Shown one piece after another: positions 1-9,831 of a stretch of DNA of 64,000 nt. The stretch comes from Synechococcus sp. AG-673-F03 (GTDB lineage: Bacteria > Cyanobacteriota > Cyanobacteriia > PCC-6307 > Cyanobiaceae). Below the pieces are notes generated by a model. It did no database searches and was not told where the DNA came from. It saw only the letters and a list, made by a program, of their open reading frames with translations. Position numbers and translations under genes: made by a program. Location of the stretch: positions 102,648 through 166,647 of the forward strand of contig QCTJ01000001.1 of the NCBI GenBank assembly GCA_003211205.1, given 5' to 3'. How positions within the stretch are numbered: the stretch's first letter is position 1; each line of letters begins with the position of its first letter.

Positions 1-2
1 GC

Positions 3-2096
3 ACAGCTGCTCAGGAACAGGCGAACCGTGCCTTCCCACTGGCAGCCATCACAGGCCATGGAACGCTGAAACTGTCGCTGATGCTGGCAGCGGTGGACCC
101 CGGCCTGGGGGGCGTGATCATCGCCGGTGGCCGAGGAACCGGTAAATCGGTTCTGGCACGCGGTCTTCACGCCCTACTGCCACCGATCGAGGTGCTGGAT
201 CAGGACAATGCAGGCGTCCCGGCAGGCCCCGGGCTCAACCTCGATCCAACCCGGCCCGAGGAATGGAATCAAAGCTGCCGCGACCGGCTGAGCAGCGACC
301 CACCCTCCAAGGTGATTCCAGCTCCTTTCGTGCAGGTGCCTCTGGGCATCACCGAGGACCGACTGGTCGGTGCCGTGGATGTGACTGCATCACTGGCCAG
401 CGGCAGTCCGGTGTTCCAGCCGGGGTTGCTGGCGGAGGCACACCGCGGGGTGCTGTATGTGGATGAGCTCAACCTGCTCGATGACGGCATCATCAACCTG
501 CTGCTGGCAGCCGTGGGCGCCGGAGAGAACCAGGTGGAGCGGGAAGGCCTCAGCCTCAGCCACCCCTGCAGACCGCTGCTGATCGCCACCTACAACCCGG
601 AGGAAGGCAACGTCCGCGACCAACTGCTCGACCGCTTTGCAATCGCCCTCTCAGCCAATCAGTTGGTGAGCACCGAAGAGCGCGTGGAAATCACCAATGC
701 TGTGCTGAGCCACGGCCAGTGCAGCCGCAGCTTCGCGGAGCGCTGGAAGGAGGACACCGATGCCCTGGCCACCCAGCTTCTGCTGGCCCGGCAGTGGTTG
801 CCGGATGTGCGCATTGCGCATGAACAGATCGAATACCTCGTGACCGAAGCGATCCGCGGAGGCGTGGAGGGCCACCGTTCTGAGCTCTATGCCGTTCGCG
901 TCGCCAGGGCCCATGCAGCCCTCAGTGGCCGTGAACAGGTGGAAGCAGACGACCTGCAGGTGGCTGTGGCCCTGGTGATCGCACCTCGCGCGTCGCAACT
1001 GCCACCGCCGGATCAGCAGATGGAGCCACCGCCGCCGCCTGAACCCCCTCAAGATCAGAACCCACCACCGCCGGATGCAGGCGAGCAGGATCAGAACGAC
1101 CCGCCCGAAGAAGACTCCAACGACAACGAAGAAGACGAAAACCGCGAAGACGACAACAACGACGATGACGAGTCGGATCAGGACGCGGCACCACCTTCGG
1201 TCCCCGAGGAATTCATGCTCGACCCGGAGGCGGTGTCCATCGATCCCGACCTGCTGCTGTTCAATGCCGCCAAGAGCAAAAGCGGCAGCAGCGGCAGTCG
1301 CTCGGTGGTGCTCAGCGACAGCCGTGGCCGCTATGTCAAACCGATGCTGCCCAGGGGGCCCGTGCGGCGCATCGCCGTGGATGCCACGCTGCGGGCAGCG
1401 GCGCCTTATCAGAAGGCGAGGCGCGAGCGCCAGCCCGAACGCAGCGTGATCGTTGAGGAAGCCGATCTGCGCGCCAAGCTGCTGCAGCGTCAGGCTGGAG
1501 CACTGGTGATTTTCCTTGTGGATGCCAGCGGTTCCATGGCCCTGAACCGCATGCAGAGCGCCAAAGGTGCTGTGATCCGGCTGCTGACGGAGGCCTACGA
1601 AAACCGTGACGAAGTGGCGCTGATTCCCTTCCGTGGCGATCAGGCCGAAGTGCTGCTGCCGCCCACACGCTCGATCACCGCAGCCCGGCGCCGGCTGGAA
1701 TCGATGCCCTGCGGCGGCGGATCGCCGTTGGCGCACGGACTGACTCAAGCAGCCCGGGTTGGCGCCAATGCTCTGGCCACAGGTGATCTGGGCCAGGTGG
1801 TGGTGGTAGCCATTACCGATGGGCGCGGCAACGTGCCGCTGAGCACCTCACTGGGCCAGCCTGAACTGGAAGGTGAAGAGAAGCCAGACCTCAAACAGGA
1901 AGTGCTGGATGTAGCGATGCGTTACCGGATGCTGGGCATCAAGCTGCTGGTGATCGACACCGAGCGCAAATTCATCGGCAGTGGTATGGGCAAAGACCTC
2001 GCCGAAGCCGCCGGAGGCAAATACGTGCAACTACCCAAGGCAAGCGATCAGGCCATCGCGGCCATTGCCATGGATGCCATCAATGCAGTGACCTGA
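3..2096 (+). CDS. chlD: Magnesium chelatase subunit D (ChlD), 5' end outside window
   Basis: ChlD is the AAA+/VWA subunit of the ATP-dependent Mg chelatase (ChlH-ChlI-ChlD), which inserts Mg2+ into protoporphyrin IX at the first committed step of chlorophyll synthesis. The frame is open from base 3 with no stop before the first ATG (position 81). The peptide upstream of that ATG ([16 protein letters not shown]) fits the start of the AAA+ domain, so the true start lies before the window. A degenerate P-loop (GGRGTGKS) sits near 126-149. A proline-rich then Asp/Glu-rich linker spans about 1005-1190. The C-terminal VWA domain carries the metal-site motif DASGSM at 1521-1538. The gene converges on the MCE gene with a 10-bp gap. 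Family assignment is secure. Confidence 0.95.
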   Translation, partial: TAAQEQANRAFPLAAITGHGTLKLSLMLAAVDPGLGGVIIAGGRGTGKSVLARGLHALLPPIEVLDQDNAGVPAGPGLNLDPTRPEEWNQSCRDRLSSDPPSKVIPAPFVQVPLGITEDRLVGAVDVTASLASGSPVFQPGLLAEAHRGVLYVDELNLLDDGIINLLLAAVGAGENQVEREGLSLSHPCRPLLIATYNPEEGNVRDQLLDRFAIALSANQLVSTEERVEITNAVLSHGQCSRSFAERWKEDTDALATQLLLARQWLPDVRIAHEQIEYLVTEAIRGGVEGHRSELYAVRVARAHAALSGREQVEADDLQVAVALVIAPRASQLPPPDQQMEPPPPPEPPQDQNPPPPDAGEQDQNDPPEEDSNDNEEDENREDDNNDDDESDQDAAPPSVPEEFMLDPEAVSIDPDLLLFNAAKSKSGSSGSRSVVLSDSRGRYVKPMLPRGPVRRIAVDATLRAAAPYQKARRERQPERSVIVEEADLRAKLLQRQAGALVIFLVDASGSMALNRMQSAKGAVIRLLTEAYENRDEVALIPFRGDQAEVLLPPTRSITAARRRLESMPCGGGSPLAHGLTQAARVGANALATGDLGQVVVVAITDGRGNVPLSTSLGQPELEGEEKPDLKQEVLDVAMRYRMLGIKLLVIDTERKFIGSGMGKDLAEAAGGKYVQLPKASDQAIAAIAMDAINAVT

Positions 2097-2106
2097 TTCT
2101 GGAGAG

Positions 2107-3036
2107 CTACTTCGATCCACCCGTTTGTGCGGGATAGACCTCCTCGAACAAAGTGCCGAGTCCAATCATCACGCTGCGTAGACCCTTCATGAAGCGGGGG
2201 TCATCAGTGAGCTGTTCGATATCACCACCAACCTGATCGATGCGTGCCGTGAGCTCACGGGCATTGGTCACCGTCTGCTTCAGATCACTAACTGTTTCTG
2301 GGTTGTCGATCGCTCCTGCCAGGTTGTTGATATGGGCAGCAGCATCGGCAGCCTCCGCCGTTGCCCTGTTCAGATTTTCAATGGTGGGCTGGGCTCTGGC
2401 CACTTCAGCTCGCAACTGGTGGACCAGCCTGTCGACATTTTGAGCCGCCACATCAGCCGTGTTGAGAAACTTCGAAGCGTCCTGACTGGTGATCCCAAAC
2501 TGCTTGGTGGACTCGACCAGTTCAGGGATCAGGTTCGACTTCTGAGCTTCATTGAGCAGCTGCTCCAGGGAGGCTGTCACGGTCGAAAGACTCGTCGCTG
2601 ACTCTCCTTGAATTGTTGCGCCGTTGCAGAGAATTCCGCTGTTGCGACAACGGCCTGATTTCGGCTTTGGCGCATTCTTGGGCAGCGGTGAACCGGTTGT
2701 GACCAGTTCAACTTGTGCATCACCACCGAGAAGTGAAGCCGAAGAGACCGAAGCCTTCACGGGCAAAGGCAGCTGCAGATCGTCGGCGTTGATCTCCAAC
2801 GTTGCCTTGATAGCCATCGGAGTGACGTCGACGGATCGAACCGTGCCAACCATGATTCCGCGGAAGGTGACGGGCGAGCGGGCCGCCAGTCCTCCGGCAT
2901 TGGCGAAGTCTGCGGTCACAGTCCAGGTCTCCGACCCCAGACGCACTCCTCTAAGCCACAGCATGGTGCCAGCGAATCCTGCAATCGCTCCAACTATCGA
3001 AAACCCCACCAGGGCTTCACGGACACTTCGGCGCAT
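2107..3036 (-). CDS. MlaD/MCE-family periplasmic lipid-transport protein
   Basis: 309 residues with one N-terminal membrane anchor (about residues 9-27), then an MCE (MlaD) domain (about 35-115, with SPVTFRGIMVGTV), then a long, mostly helical Ala/Asn/Gln-rich tail (about 155-290). MCE proteins are substrate-binding parts of ABC systems that move lipids between membranes; cyanobacterial and chloroplast (TGD2-like) members are known. The gene lies 3 bp downstream of the ATPase gene on the same strand, so the two are probably co-transcribed. The permease (MlaE type) is not in the window. Lipid transport is a family-level inference; the substrate cannot be read from sequence. Confidence 0.85.
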   Translation of the reverse strand: MRRSVREALVGFSIVGAIAGFAGTMLWLRGVRLGSETWTVTADFANAGGLAARSPVTFRGIMVGTVRSVDVTPMAIKATLEINADDLQLPLPVKASVSSASLLGGDAQVELVTTGSPLPKNAPKPKSGRCRNSGILCNGATIQGESATSLSTVTASLEQLLNEAQKSNLIPELVESTKQFGITSQDASKFLNTADVAAQNVDRLVHQLRAEVARAQPTIENLNRATAEAADAAAHINNLAGAIDNPETVSDLKQTVTNARELTARIDQVGGDIEQLTDDPRFMKGLRSVMIGLGTLFEEVYPAQTGGSK

Positions 3037-3039
3037 AGC

Positions 3040-3897
3040 TCAGTGGTCAGATGGCTGCATCGGTCCGCGCAGGTTACCCGTCCTGAACTGAACGACATAG
3101 GGGTTGTCGGTGGAGCGATACTCATCAACCGTGCCATCCCACTGGAAACGGCCTCCATAGAGCATCACAATCCGTTCAGCTGAGCGCTCAATGGTGCTGT
3201 GTACGTGACTGACCACCACTGAGCAGCCACGGGCCACGGTGGTGGTCTTCACGATCAAATCTTCGATACGTGTTGATGCAACAGGATCAAGCCCTGCCGT
3301 CGGCTCGTCGTAAAGCAGCAGGGGCATTGCCCCTTCTTCGCGATCGGGATCATCAATCAGAGCCCTGGCGAAGCTCACCCGTTTCTGCATGCCACCACTG
3401 AGCTGGCCTGGATATTTGTCGGCCACATCATTCAGCCCAACGGCCTCGAGACACTGCTGAACCCGCTCACGAATCTGGTCAGGGCTCATGCGCCCGAGGC
3501 GAATTAATAGAAAGCCGACGTTTTCCTCAACCGTGAGTGATGCCAGCAAGGCAGGGTTCTGAAATACCAGTCGTACGTCGGCTGGACGGCGCTGATCGAG
3601 ACGTAGGTAGTCCTGAAGTTCGCCAAACAGGCGAAGCTCCCCGGCCGTCGGCAACTGAAGTCCTGCCAGCAGCCTGAGAACCGTGGATTTGCCCGCACCA
3701 GAAGGGCCAACAACGGCAATGCGCTCTCCCGGCTGCATCGAGAGAGAAACATTGTCCAAAACCGGCTTAGAACCCCACTGCATCGTGAGGTCACACATCT
3801 CCACCACTGGAGTCTGGGTTGCTGGAGATGTCGGTTCCAGCCTGGTCTGCACGGGGCTTTTGCACGTTACGCGCCCATCTTGCCTCGTTTGCACCAA
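3040..3897 (-). CDS. ABC transporter ATP-binding protein (MlaF-like)
   Basis: A single nucleotide-binding domain with Walker A (GPSGAGKST, residues 64-72 from this start), signature LSGGMQKR and Walker B followed by DEPTAGLDP. These features match MlaF-type ATPases that power MCE lipid transporters, and the adjacent downstream MCE gene supports this. The first 30 or so residues are poorly conserved in character, so the true start may be further in. As drawn, the 5' end reaches 3897, while the divergent YvcK-like gene probably starts at 4021, leaving about 120 bp for promoters in both directions. Confidence 0.85.
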   Translation of the reverse strand: MVQTRQDGRVTCKSPVQTRLEPTSPATQTPVVEMCDLTMQWGSKPVLDNVSLSMQPGERIAVVGPSGAGKSTVLRLLAGLQLPTAGELRLFGELQDYLRLDQRRPADVRLVFQNPALLASLTVEENVGFLLIRLGRMSPDQIRERVQQCLEAVGLNDVADKYPGQLSGGMQKRVSFARALIDDPDREEGAMPLLLYDEPTAGLDPVASTRIEDLIVKTTTVARGCSVVVSHVHSTIERSAERIVMLYGGRFQWDGTVDEYRSTDNPYVVQFRTGNLRGPMQPSDH

Positions 3898-4020
3898 TGG
3901 GGATGGCCATCAGGACCAACTTCCGTACAGTTCCCTCATCGCAAGGGAAGCGACGACCCTGGCCCCGGATTGCACTTGACCAGCCCTAGCCACCGCGGAC
4001 GCCGTCAACGCATCCGGGCC

Positions 4021-5382
4021 ATGCAGGCAGCACGGCAGCGTGATCTAGTGCTGAGTTCCCGCCGTGCAGTGCGTTGGCTGCAGCCAGGCCTGGTGGTGAA
4101 GCGCTGGCTGCTCACCTCAGGTATTGGACTGGTGTTGGCGCTGCTGGGCGCTGCCGTCTGGGCCGATTTACAGCCGATTTACTGGATGCTCTGGGCCATC
4201 CAGGAATCCCTGAGCTGGATCACTCGCGTGTTGCCGAGGGGAATTACCGGGCCATTGGTGCTGCTGGTCGGCGTCGGCCTGCTGCTTTGGGGACAGAGCC
4301 GCAGCTTCGGCTCCATCCAGCAGGCCCTGGCCCCAGAAAAAGACACCGTGTTGGTGGATGCACTACGGGCTAAAAGCCGCCTCAACCGAGGGCCAAACAT
4401 CGTCGCCATCGGCGGCGGCACCGGGCTGTCCACGCTGCTGAGTGGCCTCAAGCGTTACAGCAGCCACATCACGGCCATCGTCACCGTGGCTGACGATGGT
4501 GGCAGCAGCGGCGTGCTGCGGAGGGAACTGGGCGTGCAGCCACCCGGCGACATCCGCAACTGCCTGGCCGCGTTATCCACCGAAGAACCACTGCTTACCC
4601 GTCTGTTCCAATACCGCTTCTCTGCCGGAGGAGGCCTTGAGGGTCACAGCTTCGGCAATCTGTTTCTTTCAGCGCTCACCGCCATCACTGGCAGCCTGGA
4701 AACGGCAATCACCGCCTCCAGCCGGGTGCTGGCGGTTCAGGGCCAGGTGGTGCCCGCCACGAATGTAGATGTGCGGCTGTGGGCGGAACTCGAGGACGGT
4801 CGCCGCATCGAAGGCGAATCGGCGATTGGACAAGCACCGAGCCCCATTGTTCGTTTGGGCTGCCTGCCGGAACGCCCACCAGCGCTGCCGAGGGCTCTTG
4901 AAGCGATTGCACAAGCCGATTTGATTCTGCTGGGCCCAGGGAGCCTCTACACCTCACTGCTGCCCAATCTGTTGGTGCCTGAGCTAGTGAGCGCCATCCA
5001 GCGCAGCCGCGCTCCCAGGCTTTACATCTGCAATCTGATGACGCAGCCCGGAGAAACGGATGGACTGGATGTGAGCGGACACCTCAGAGCCATCGAAGCG
5101 CAACTGGCCTCTCTAGGCATCAGTCATCGACTGTTTGACGCCGTGCTCGCTCAAGAGCCCATCGGGGAATCACCACTGATCAAGCATTACCGCTCACGCC
5201 GAGCTGAGCCGGTGACCTGCAACCGCCGCGAACTGGAGGTAGAGGGTTACGACGTGATGGAAGCACCACTACAAGGGAGCAGACCCACCGCGACCCTGCG
5301 TCATGACCCTCGAAGCCTTGCCCTTGGAGTGATGCGCTTTTACAGAAAGCACAAAACCGATAAGGCCTCGACAACGAGCTAA
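4021..5382 (+). CDS. YvcK/CofD-like protein (gluconeogenesis-factor family) with N-terminal membrane anchor
   Basis: Residues about 125-420 are a YvcK-type domain: a GGGTGLSTLL loop, DDGGSSG, and PPGDIRNCLAALS, the nucleotide-sugar/phosphate binding signatures of the family. In Bacillus, YvcK binds UDP-GlcNAc and links carbon metabolism to cell-wall synthesis. Two hydrophobic segments precede the domain (about residues 25-45 and 75-95), so the protein is probably membrane-tethered, as in other cyanobacterial homologues. The ATG at 4021 is chosen because the 47 residues encoded upstream (from 3880) are low-complexity and overlap the divergent ABC gene. It converges on ndhJ. Exact function in cyanobacteria is uncertain. 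Confidence 0.85.
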   Translation: MQAARQRDLVLSSRRAVRWLQPGLVVKRWLLTSGIGLVLALLGAAVWADLQPIYWMLWAIQESLSWITRVLPRGITGPLVLLVGVGLLLWGQSRSFGSIQQALAPEKDTVLVDALRAKSRLNRGPNIVAIGGGTGLSTLLSGLKRYSSHITAIVTVADDGGSSGVLRRELGVQPPGDIRNCLAALSTEEPLLTRLFQYRFSAGGGLEGHSFGNLFLSALTAITGSLETAITASSRVLAVQGQVVPATNVDVRLWAELEDGRRIEGESAIGQAPSPIVRLGCLPERPPALPRALEAIAQADLILLGPGSLYTSLLPNLLVPELVSAIQRSRAPRLYICNLMTQPGETDGLDVSGHLRAIEAQLASLGISHRLFDAVLAQEPIGESPLIKHYRSRRAEPVTCNRRELEVEGYDVMEAPLQGSRPTATLRHDPRSLALGVMRFYRKHKTDKASTTS

Positions 5383-5434
5383 TTCACTTCAACCAACCTT
5401 CTAAATTTAAGAACAAAAATATCTTAATTCGTGC

Positions 5435-5983
5435 TCAATAAGCGTCCTGCATCTCATAAAAATCAGGCTGGACATAGTCCTTCCGCAAGGGCCAACCGGT
5501 CCAATCTTCAGGCATCAACAAACGCTTGGGGTGGGGATGACCTTCGAAGTTGATCCCGAACATGTCGAAGGTCTCGCGTTCCTGCCAGTCGGCGCCTCGG
5601 AACAGTCCATAGAGGGTGGGAATAGTGGGCTGTCCCTCTCTGGATAGAAACACTTTCAGACGCACTTCGCGCAATTGATCCACACGTCCATCGGCAACTT
5701 CTGCCATGGCAATGAAGTGATAAAAGCTGACCAATTGTTGGCCTGGGCCTTCGTCGTAGCCGCCCTGGCACTGCAGATGATCAAATCCATGGCTTTTGAG
5801 AGCCGCTGCAATCACGGGAAGGAACAGGGCTTCAACACCGATCTGCTCGACCCCGACATGGTCAGGATCCAGCACAGCATGATCAAAGCCTTGCTCACTG
5901 AGCCATTGGCTGACCGGGCCTGGCTCTGGACCGGTCGCAACTGGAGAATCTGCTTTGGTGTCTTTCTCTGGGGTTGGGCTCAT
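5435..5983 (-). CDS. ndhJ: NAD(P)H-quinone oxidoreductase subunit J (NdhJ)
   Basis: 182 residues of the 30-kDa/NuoC-like subunit of the thylakoid NDH-1 complex, which takes electrons from ferredoxin to plastoquinone in respiration and cyclic electron flow. The diagnostic C-terminal block is visible: [20 protein letters not shown] then [15 protein letters not shown]. It is the last gene of ndhC-ndhK-ndhJ; its start codon overlaps the ndhK stop by 4 bp, indicating translational coupling. Confidence 0.97.
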   Translation of the reverse strand: MSPTPEKDTKADSPVATGPEPGPVSQWLSEQGFDHAVLDPDHVGVEQIGVEALFLPVIAAALKSHGFDHLQCQGGYDEGPGQQLVSFYHFIAMAEVADGRVDQLREVRLKVFLSREGQPTIPTLYGLFRGADWQERETFDMFGINFEGHPHPKRLLMPEDWTGWPLRKDYVQPDFYEMQDAY

Positions 5984-6753
5984 GACTCCTCAGGGATCGT
6001 GACGGGCTCGGATGTCTCCAATGCAGGCATCGGCAGACCTGCACCAGGCTTCAGTGCGGCAACCTGAGTTTCAGCACGCAGGTAAGCACCGGTGACGATC
6101 GGTTCAACCTGGGTCATTGCATGCTCAACCGTGCAATAGCGGTGGGTCTGGATCAACAGACGACGGTCAGCTACGGATTCATTGGCCACTTTCTTGCGCA
6201 GCTTGATCACCGCATCGAAAATTGCTTCTGGCCTGGGCGGACAGCCTGGCAAGTAGAGATCAACGGGAATCAGCTTGTCCACACCACGAACAGCCGTGGT
6301 TGAGTCTGAGCTGAACATGCCCCCGGTGATGGTGCAGGCACCCATGGCGATCACATATTTGGGCTCGGGCATCTGCTCATAGAGACGCACCAGTGCAGGG
6401 GCCATTTTCATGGTCACCGTGCCAGCAACGAGCAAGAGATCTGCCTGGCGCGGTGAACTGCGTGGCACTAGACCAAAGCGGTCGAAATCGAAACGAGAGC
6501 CCAGCAAGGCAGCGAATTCGATGAAACAGCAAGCCGTTCCATAGAGAAGTGGCCAGAGACTGCTCAGTCGAGCCCAGTTGTGCAGATCATCAAGACTGGT
6601 GAGGATGATGTTTTCACTTAGGTCCTGGGTGACGGTCGGCACCCCATCAGCCGAGCCAGCCACCGGGCCGCAGCTGGACTCCCTCAGATCACGGACCGCC
6701 TGAATCGAGGGGGATTCTCCAGTTGTTGCAGCTCGTTCGATCGATGAGGTCAT
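5980..6753 (-). CDS. ndhK: NAD(P)H-quinone oxidoreductase subunit K (NdhK)
   Basis: NuoB/PSST-type subunit that carries the terminal 4Fe-4S cluster N2 of NDH-1. The cysteine ligands are visible in [28 protein letters not shown] and [11 protein letters not shown]. The ATG at 6753 ([11 protein letters not shown]) gives 257 residues and leaves 4 bp to the ndhC stop; an upstream in-frame start would overlap ndhC. The N-terminal 40 residues are variable, as usual in cyanobacteria. Confidence 0.97.
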   Translation of the reverse strand: MTSSIERAATTGESPSIQAVRDLRESSCGPVAGSADGVPTVTQDLSENIILTSLDDLHNWARLSSLWPLLYGTACCFIEFAALLGSRFDFDRFGLVPRSSPRQADLLLVAGTVTMKMAPALVRLYEQMPEPKYVIAMGACTITGGMFSSDSTTAVRGVDKLIPVDLYLPGCPPRPEAIFDAVIKLRKKVANESVADRRLLIQTHRYCTVEHAMTQVEPIVTGAYLRAETQVAALKPGAGLPMPALETSEPVTIPEES

Positions 6754-6757
6754 GGGA

Positions 6758-7120
6758 TCAGCTCCACTCCAGGGCGCCCTTGCGCCAGGCATACGCCAAA
6801 GCCACCACGAGGATGGCGATGAACACCAGCGCTTCTATGAAAGCCAAAATACCTAGTCGATGGAATGCAACGGCCCAGGGATAGAGGAAAACCGTCTCAA
6901 CATCGAAGATCACGAAGACCAGCGCAAACATGTAGTAGCGGATGTTGAACTGGATCCAGGCTCCGCCAATCGGCTCCATACCCGATTCATAGGTGAGTTC
7001 GCGCTCACCGACCTGACTCCGCGGCGACACAAGCTTGTTGGTCACCAGGGCGAGCACAGGCACGGCCCCAGCGATCAGCAGGAAGCCGAGGAAAGCGTCA
7101 TACCCCGGAAGGACAAACAT
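6758..7120 (-). CDS. ndhC: NAD(P)H-quinone oxidoreductase subunit 3 (NdhC)
   Basis: 120 residues with three membrane helices (about 10-30, 62-84, 90-110) and the family signature [17 protein letters not shown] in the loop after helix 1. It is the NuoA-like membrane subunit of NDH-1. The ATG at 7120 ([10 protein letters not shown]) is the standard start; the reading frame stays open upstream to a TTG at 7213, but that extension is not family-like. First gene of the ndhCKJ operon, divergent from rubA with a 99-bp shared promoter region. Confidence 0.97.
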   Translation of the reverse strand: MFVLPGYDAFLGFLLIAGAVPVLALVTNKLVSPRSQVGERELTYESGMEPIGGAWIQFNIRYYMFALVFVIFDVETVFLYPWAVAFHRLGILAFIEALVFIAILVVALAYAWRKGALEWS

Positions 7121-7219
7121 CTGGGCTGAACGGAATGGGCTGCAGTCTGGCATTTGCAGCCTCTGGCTGACGTTTGGCCAGGAGACGTCGATAGAGTGTC
7201 CACACCTGGTCAATCAGCG

Positions 7220-7690
7220 GTGAGCGACGAAACACAACCACCGCAGGACCCTGCGAAAGACATTGCTACTGATTCAGAGGCGCAGCTAGTTGAAGAAGCT
7301 GATCTCTTAGAGGAGGCAACAGAAGAGGCCAAAGTGCGTGCCCCTGAAAAGACTCTGGCGGAACAAGCGAGTGATCCACTCACGCACCGATTCGAGTGCA
7401 GAAGTTGCGGATTTGTCTACGACCCTGAAGAGGGCGTCAAGAAGTTGCGCATCGAATCCGGCACAGCGTTTCAGCAGCTTGATGCTTTGGCGTTCCGTTG
7501 CCCGGTCTGCCGTAGCAGGGTTGGCGCTTTTCGAGACATCGGACCACGTGCAAAGGCCAGTGGTTTTGAAGAGAATCTCGATTTCGGCTTGGGCGTCAAT
7601 CGCCTGACCCCAGGGCAGAAGAATGTGCTGATCTTCGGCAGCTTGGCTCTTGGCTTCGCCTTCTTCCTCTCGTTGTATTCCCTGCGCTAA
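7220..7690 (+). CDS. rubA: Membrane-anchored rubredoxin (RubA)
   Basis: 156 residues from a GTG start. An acidic N-terminal stretch (about 1-50) precedes a rubredoxin domain whose iron ligands are C60, C63, C94 and C97 (CRSCG and CPVCR). A single C-terminal membrane helix (about 134-152) ends the protein. RubA is a conserved thylakoid rubredoxin of oxygenic phototrophs, needed for PSII and PSI assembly. The order rubA-ycf48-psbEFLJ is the conserved cyanobacterial arrangement, which supports the call. Start choice: the longer frame from 7154 runs through the promoter region shared with ndhC. Confidence 0.93.
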   Translation: MSDETQPPQDPAKDIATDSEAQLVEEADLLEEATEEAKVRAPEKTLAEQASDPLTHRFECRSCGFVYDPEEGVKKLRIESGTAFQQLDALAFRCPVCRSRVGAFRDIGPRAKASGFEENLDFGLGVNRLTPGQKNVLIFGSLALGFAFFLSLYSLR

Positions 7691-7768
7691 TCACTGAACC
7701 ATCCGCGCAAAGCCTTTTGCACGGAACCACAAGCATTGCTCCAAGCCTGCCTTCATTTTCAACCCGGC

Positions 7769-8779
7769 ATGAATTCCCTGATCAATTCCCTGGCCCAATT
7801 GGCACTCGTGATCTGCATCGGCTTCGGTCTTGGCGGTTGCGTCACCACCAAAGTGCCAACCGCCACTGCCAGCCCCTGGCAAGTGATCGATCTCAACACT
7901 CAGGCCAATCCTCTGGATATTGCCTTCACGAGCGCCGAGCACGGATTCCTGGTGGGCAGCAACCGCCTGATTCTGGAAACCAATGATGGTGGCGCGAGCT
8001 GGAACGAGCGCAGTCTGGATCTGCCGGAGGAAGAGAACTTCCGCCTAATCAGCATTGCTTTTGATGGTGATGACGGCTGGATCGCCGGTCAGCCCGGCCT
8101 GCTGATGCACACCACCGACGGGGGCCAGAACTGGACGCGACTATTCCTGGACACAAAGCTCCCAGGCGAGCCCTACCTGATTACGGCACTGGGACCCAAC
8201 AGTGCAGAACTGGCGACCAACGTGGGGGCTGTCTATAGAACCAGCGACGGTGGTGGAAGCTGGGATGCCGAGTTGAGCGATGCAGCGGGTGCAACCCGTG
8301 ACCTGCGCCGCAGCCCTGATGGCGCCTACGTGAGCGTGAGCAGCCTGGGCAACTTTTACGCCACCTGGGATCCCGGACAACCGGTCTGGCAAGTCCACCA
8401 ACGCGTAAGCAGCCAACGACTGCAGAGCATTGGCTACCAGCCTGACGGCCGGCTCTGGATGGTGGCTCGCGGGGCTCAGATTCGTTTCAACGAAGACGCT
8501 GCCGACAACGAAAGCTGGAGCAAGCCGATTATTCCTATTACCAATGGCTATGGCTATCTGGATATGGCCTGGTCAGACGACGGAGCGATCTGGGCCAGCG
8601 GTGGCAACGGCACCTTGTTGGTGAGCCGAGATGAAGGCAACAGCTGGGAGCGCGATCCTGAAAGTGTGCAGGCTCCAACCAACTTCACGCGATTTGTGTT
8701 CGACGACACAGATCGCCAACAGCATGCATTCCTGCTGGGCGAGAGGGGACTGATGCTGCGCTGGTCAGCCCTTACTTAA
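7769..8779 (+). CDS. ycf48: Photosystem II assembly factor Ycf48 (HCF136-like)
   Basis: 336 residues with a lipoprotein signal (hydrophobic stretch, then a GLGGC lipobox with Cys near residue 27) followed by a seven-bladed beta-propeller made of repeated DGG-SW units (NDGGASW, TDGGQNW, SDGGGSW, DEGNSW). Ycf48 binds precursor D1 and helps assemble the PSII reaction centre on the lumenal side. The ATG at 7769 is preferred over a TTG at 7736 because it begins directly at the signal peptide. It lies between rubA and psbE, as in other cyanobacteria. Confidence 0.96.
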   Translation: MNSLINSLAQLALVICIGFGLGGCVTTKVPTATASPWQVIDLNTQANPLDIAFTSAEHGFLVGSNRLILETNDGGASWNERSLDLPEEENFRLISIAFDGDDGWIAGQPGLLMHTTDGGQNWTRLFLDTKLPGEPYLITALGPNSAELATNVGAVYRTSDGGGSWDAELSDAAGATRDLRRSPDGAYVSVSSLGNFYATWDPGQPVWQVHQRVSSQRLQSIGYQPDGRLWMVARGAQIRFNEDAADNESWSKPIIPITNGYGYLDMAWSDDGAIWASGGNGTLLVSRDEGNSWERDPESVQAPTNFTRFVFDDTDRQQHAFLLGERGLMLRWSALT

Positions 8780-8822
8780 CAGCTGCTGAGACCCAGTGGC
8801 GAACAACGCTCTGTAACCAACT

Positions 8823-8855
8823 GGCAGGTCCCGGCGCAGTCGCCGGACCCCTGCC
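8823..8855 (+). promoter_or_regulatory. GC-rich hairpin in the ycf48-psbE spacer
   Basis: A near-perfect inverted repeat: the arms GGCAGG-TCC-GGCG and CGCC-GGACC-CCTGCC close on a CAGT tetraloop, with small bulges. It sits 33 bp upstream of psbE. Only three T follow it, so it is a poor intrinsic terminator. It could be an attenuator, an RNA stabiliser at a processed psbE 5' end, or part of a terminator for ycf48. The structure is seen in the sequence; its role is inferred. Confidence 0.5.
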
Positions 8856-8887
8856 TTTAAGATCATCGAGCAATTACACCCGAAGTC

Positions 8888-9136
8888 ATGGCCGGCGGCT
8901 CAACGGGGGAACGCCCGTTTTTCGAAATCATCACCAGCATCCGCTACTGGGTGATCCACGCAATCACACTGCCTTCGATCTTCCTGGCCGGATTCCTGTT
9001 CGTTTCGACAGGCTTGGCCTATGACGCTTTCGGAACCCCACGTCCTGACTCGTATTACCAGGCCAGCGAAAGCAAAGCTCCCGTGGTTGGTCAGCGCTTC
9101 GAAGGCAAGTCGAGCCTCGACTCACGTCTGAAATAA
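8888..9136 (+). CDS. psbE: Cytochrome b559 alpha subunit (PsbE)
   Basis: 82 residues, the normal length. One membrane helix (about 20-42) carries the haem-ligand histidine in [12 protein letters not shown]. PsbE and PsbF each give one His to the cytochrome b559 haem at the PSII core, essential for PSII assembly and photoprotection. First gene of psbE-F-L-J; all four are short, spaced by 9-23 bp and transcribed together. Confidence 0.98.
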   Translation: MAGGSTGERPFFEIITSIRYWVIHAITLPSIFLAGFLFVSTGLAYDAFGTPRPDSYYQASESKAPVVGQRFEGKSSLDSRLK

Positions 9137-9145
9137 GGATTTTCT

Positions 9146-9283
9146 ATGACTCAAACACCTACCTCTTCTAAACCACGCGTTTATCCGATCTTTACGGTGC
9201 GCTGGCTTGCTCTGCACACCCTGGGAGTCCCCGCGGTGTTCTTCATTGGCGCTTTGGCTGCCATGCAATTCATTCGCCGCTGA
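9146..9283 (+). CDS. psbF: Cytochrome b559 beta subunit (PsbF)
   Basis: 45 residues, with a single membrane helix and the haem-ligand His in [13 protein letters not shown] good ribosome-binding site (AAGGA) lies just upstream. It lies 9 bp after the psbE stop. Confidence 0.98.
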   Translation: MTQTPTSSKPRVYPIFTVRWLALHTLGVPAVFFIGALAAMQFIRR

Positions 9284-9306
9284 TCCCCCAATCGTTCTTA
9301 GACATC

Positions 9307-9426
9307 ATGGAGCGCAACAAAAATCCCAATTCGTTGCCGGTTGAACTCAACCGGACCAGTCTTTATCTGGGTCTGCTGGTTGTGTTCGTCACGGGCATTC
9401 TGTTTTCCAGCTACTTCTTCAACTGA
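9307..9426 (+). CDS. psbL: Photosystem II protein L (PsbL)
   Basis: 39 residues beginning MERNKNPN, with the typical [14 protein letters not shown] membrane segment and SSYFFN end. PsbL is a single-helix subunit at the PSII dimer interface that affects QA function. It has no clear Shine-Dalgarno sequence and lies 23 bp after psbF. Confidence 0.98.
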   Translation: MERNKNPNSLPVELNRTSLYLGLLVVFVTGILFSSYFFN

Positions 9427-9437
9427 GGATTTAAACG

Positions 9438-9638
9438 ATGAGCGGTAAGAAATCCGGTCTTCCCGACGGTCGCATACCCGACAGACTTCCTGACGGCACC
9501 CCTGCCGTTAAGTGGCGTTCACGCTGGACTGAGGGAACGTTGCCTCTGTGGCTGATTGCCACAGCAGGTGGGATGGCTGCAATCTTTGTGGTTGGACTCT
9601 TCTTCTACGGTTCTTACACCGGGGTGGGTTCCGCCTGA
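9438..9638 (+). CDS. psbJ: Photosystem II reaction centre protein J (PsbJ)
   Basis: 66 residues: a hydrophilic N-terminus (about 1-34), then a single helix (about 37-58) ending [14 protein letters not shown], the PsbJ signature. PsbJ affects electron flow out of QA and PSII assembly. A GAGG ribosome-binding site lies 11 bp after the psbL stop. Last gene of the operon. Confidence 0.98.
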   Translation: MSGKKSGLPDGRIPDRLPDGTPAVKWRSRWTEGTLPLWLIATAGGMAAIFVVGLFFYGSYTGVGSA

Positions 9639-9670
9639 TTGGCTTTGCATTGGAATTGCAAACAAATTCT

Positions 9671-9693
9671 CCGGGTGCATGCCCGGTTTTTTT
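9671..9693 (+). terminator. Intrinsic terminator of the psbEFLJ operon
   Basis: A 5-bp GC stem (CCGGG...CCCGG) with a 6-nt loop is followed directly by seven T, 32 bp after the psbJ stop. This is a textbook rho-independent terminator. Confidence 0.85.
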
Positions 9694-9831
9694 GTGCCTT
9701 TCTTGCGCACTCATCCCAGCGGATCAATCCATCGGATCGGATCAGCTTTGATCCCGACAATGCATTTCATGCATCGACAAAAGACGAAGGTCACCGCGCC
9801 GGCATACGGTTGAGGGGACAGCTAGTCACTA

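Noticed and set aside
651..1748. 365-codon minus-strand open frame inside chlD
   Set aside because: Exact antisense of ChlD. Its product is a low-complexity artefact of the acidic linker (Val/Phe runs).
5383..5434. Inverted repeat TTAAGA/TCTTAA between the convergent yvcK-like and ndhJ genes
   Set aside because: A-T-rich 6-bp stem without a clean T tract. Too weak to call a bidirectional terminator.
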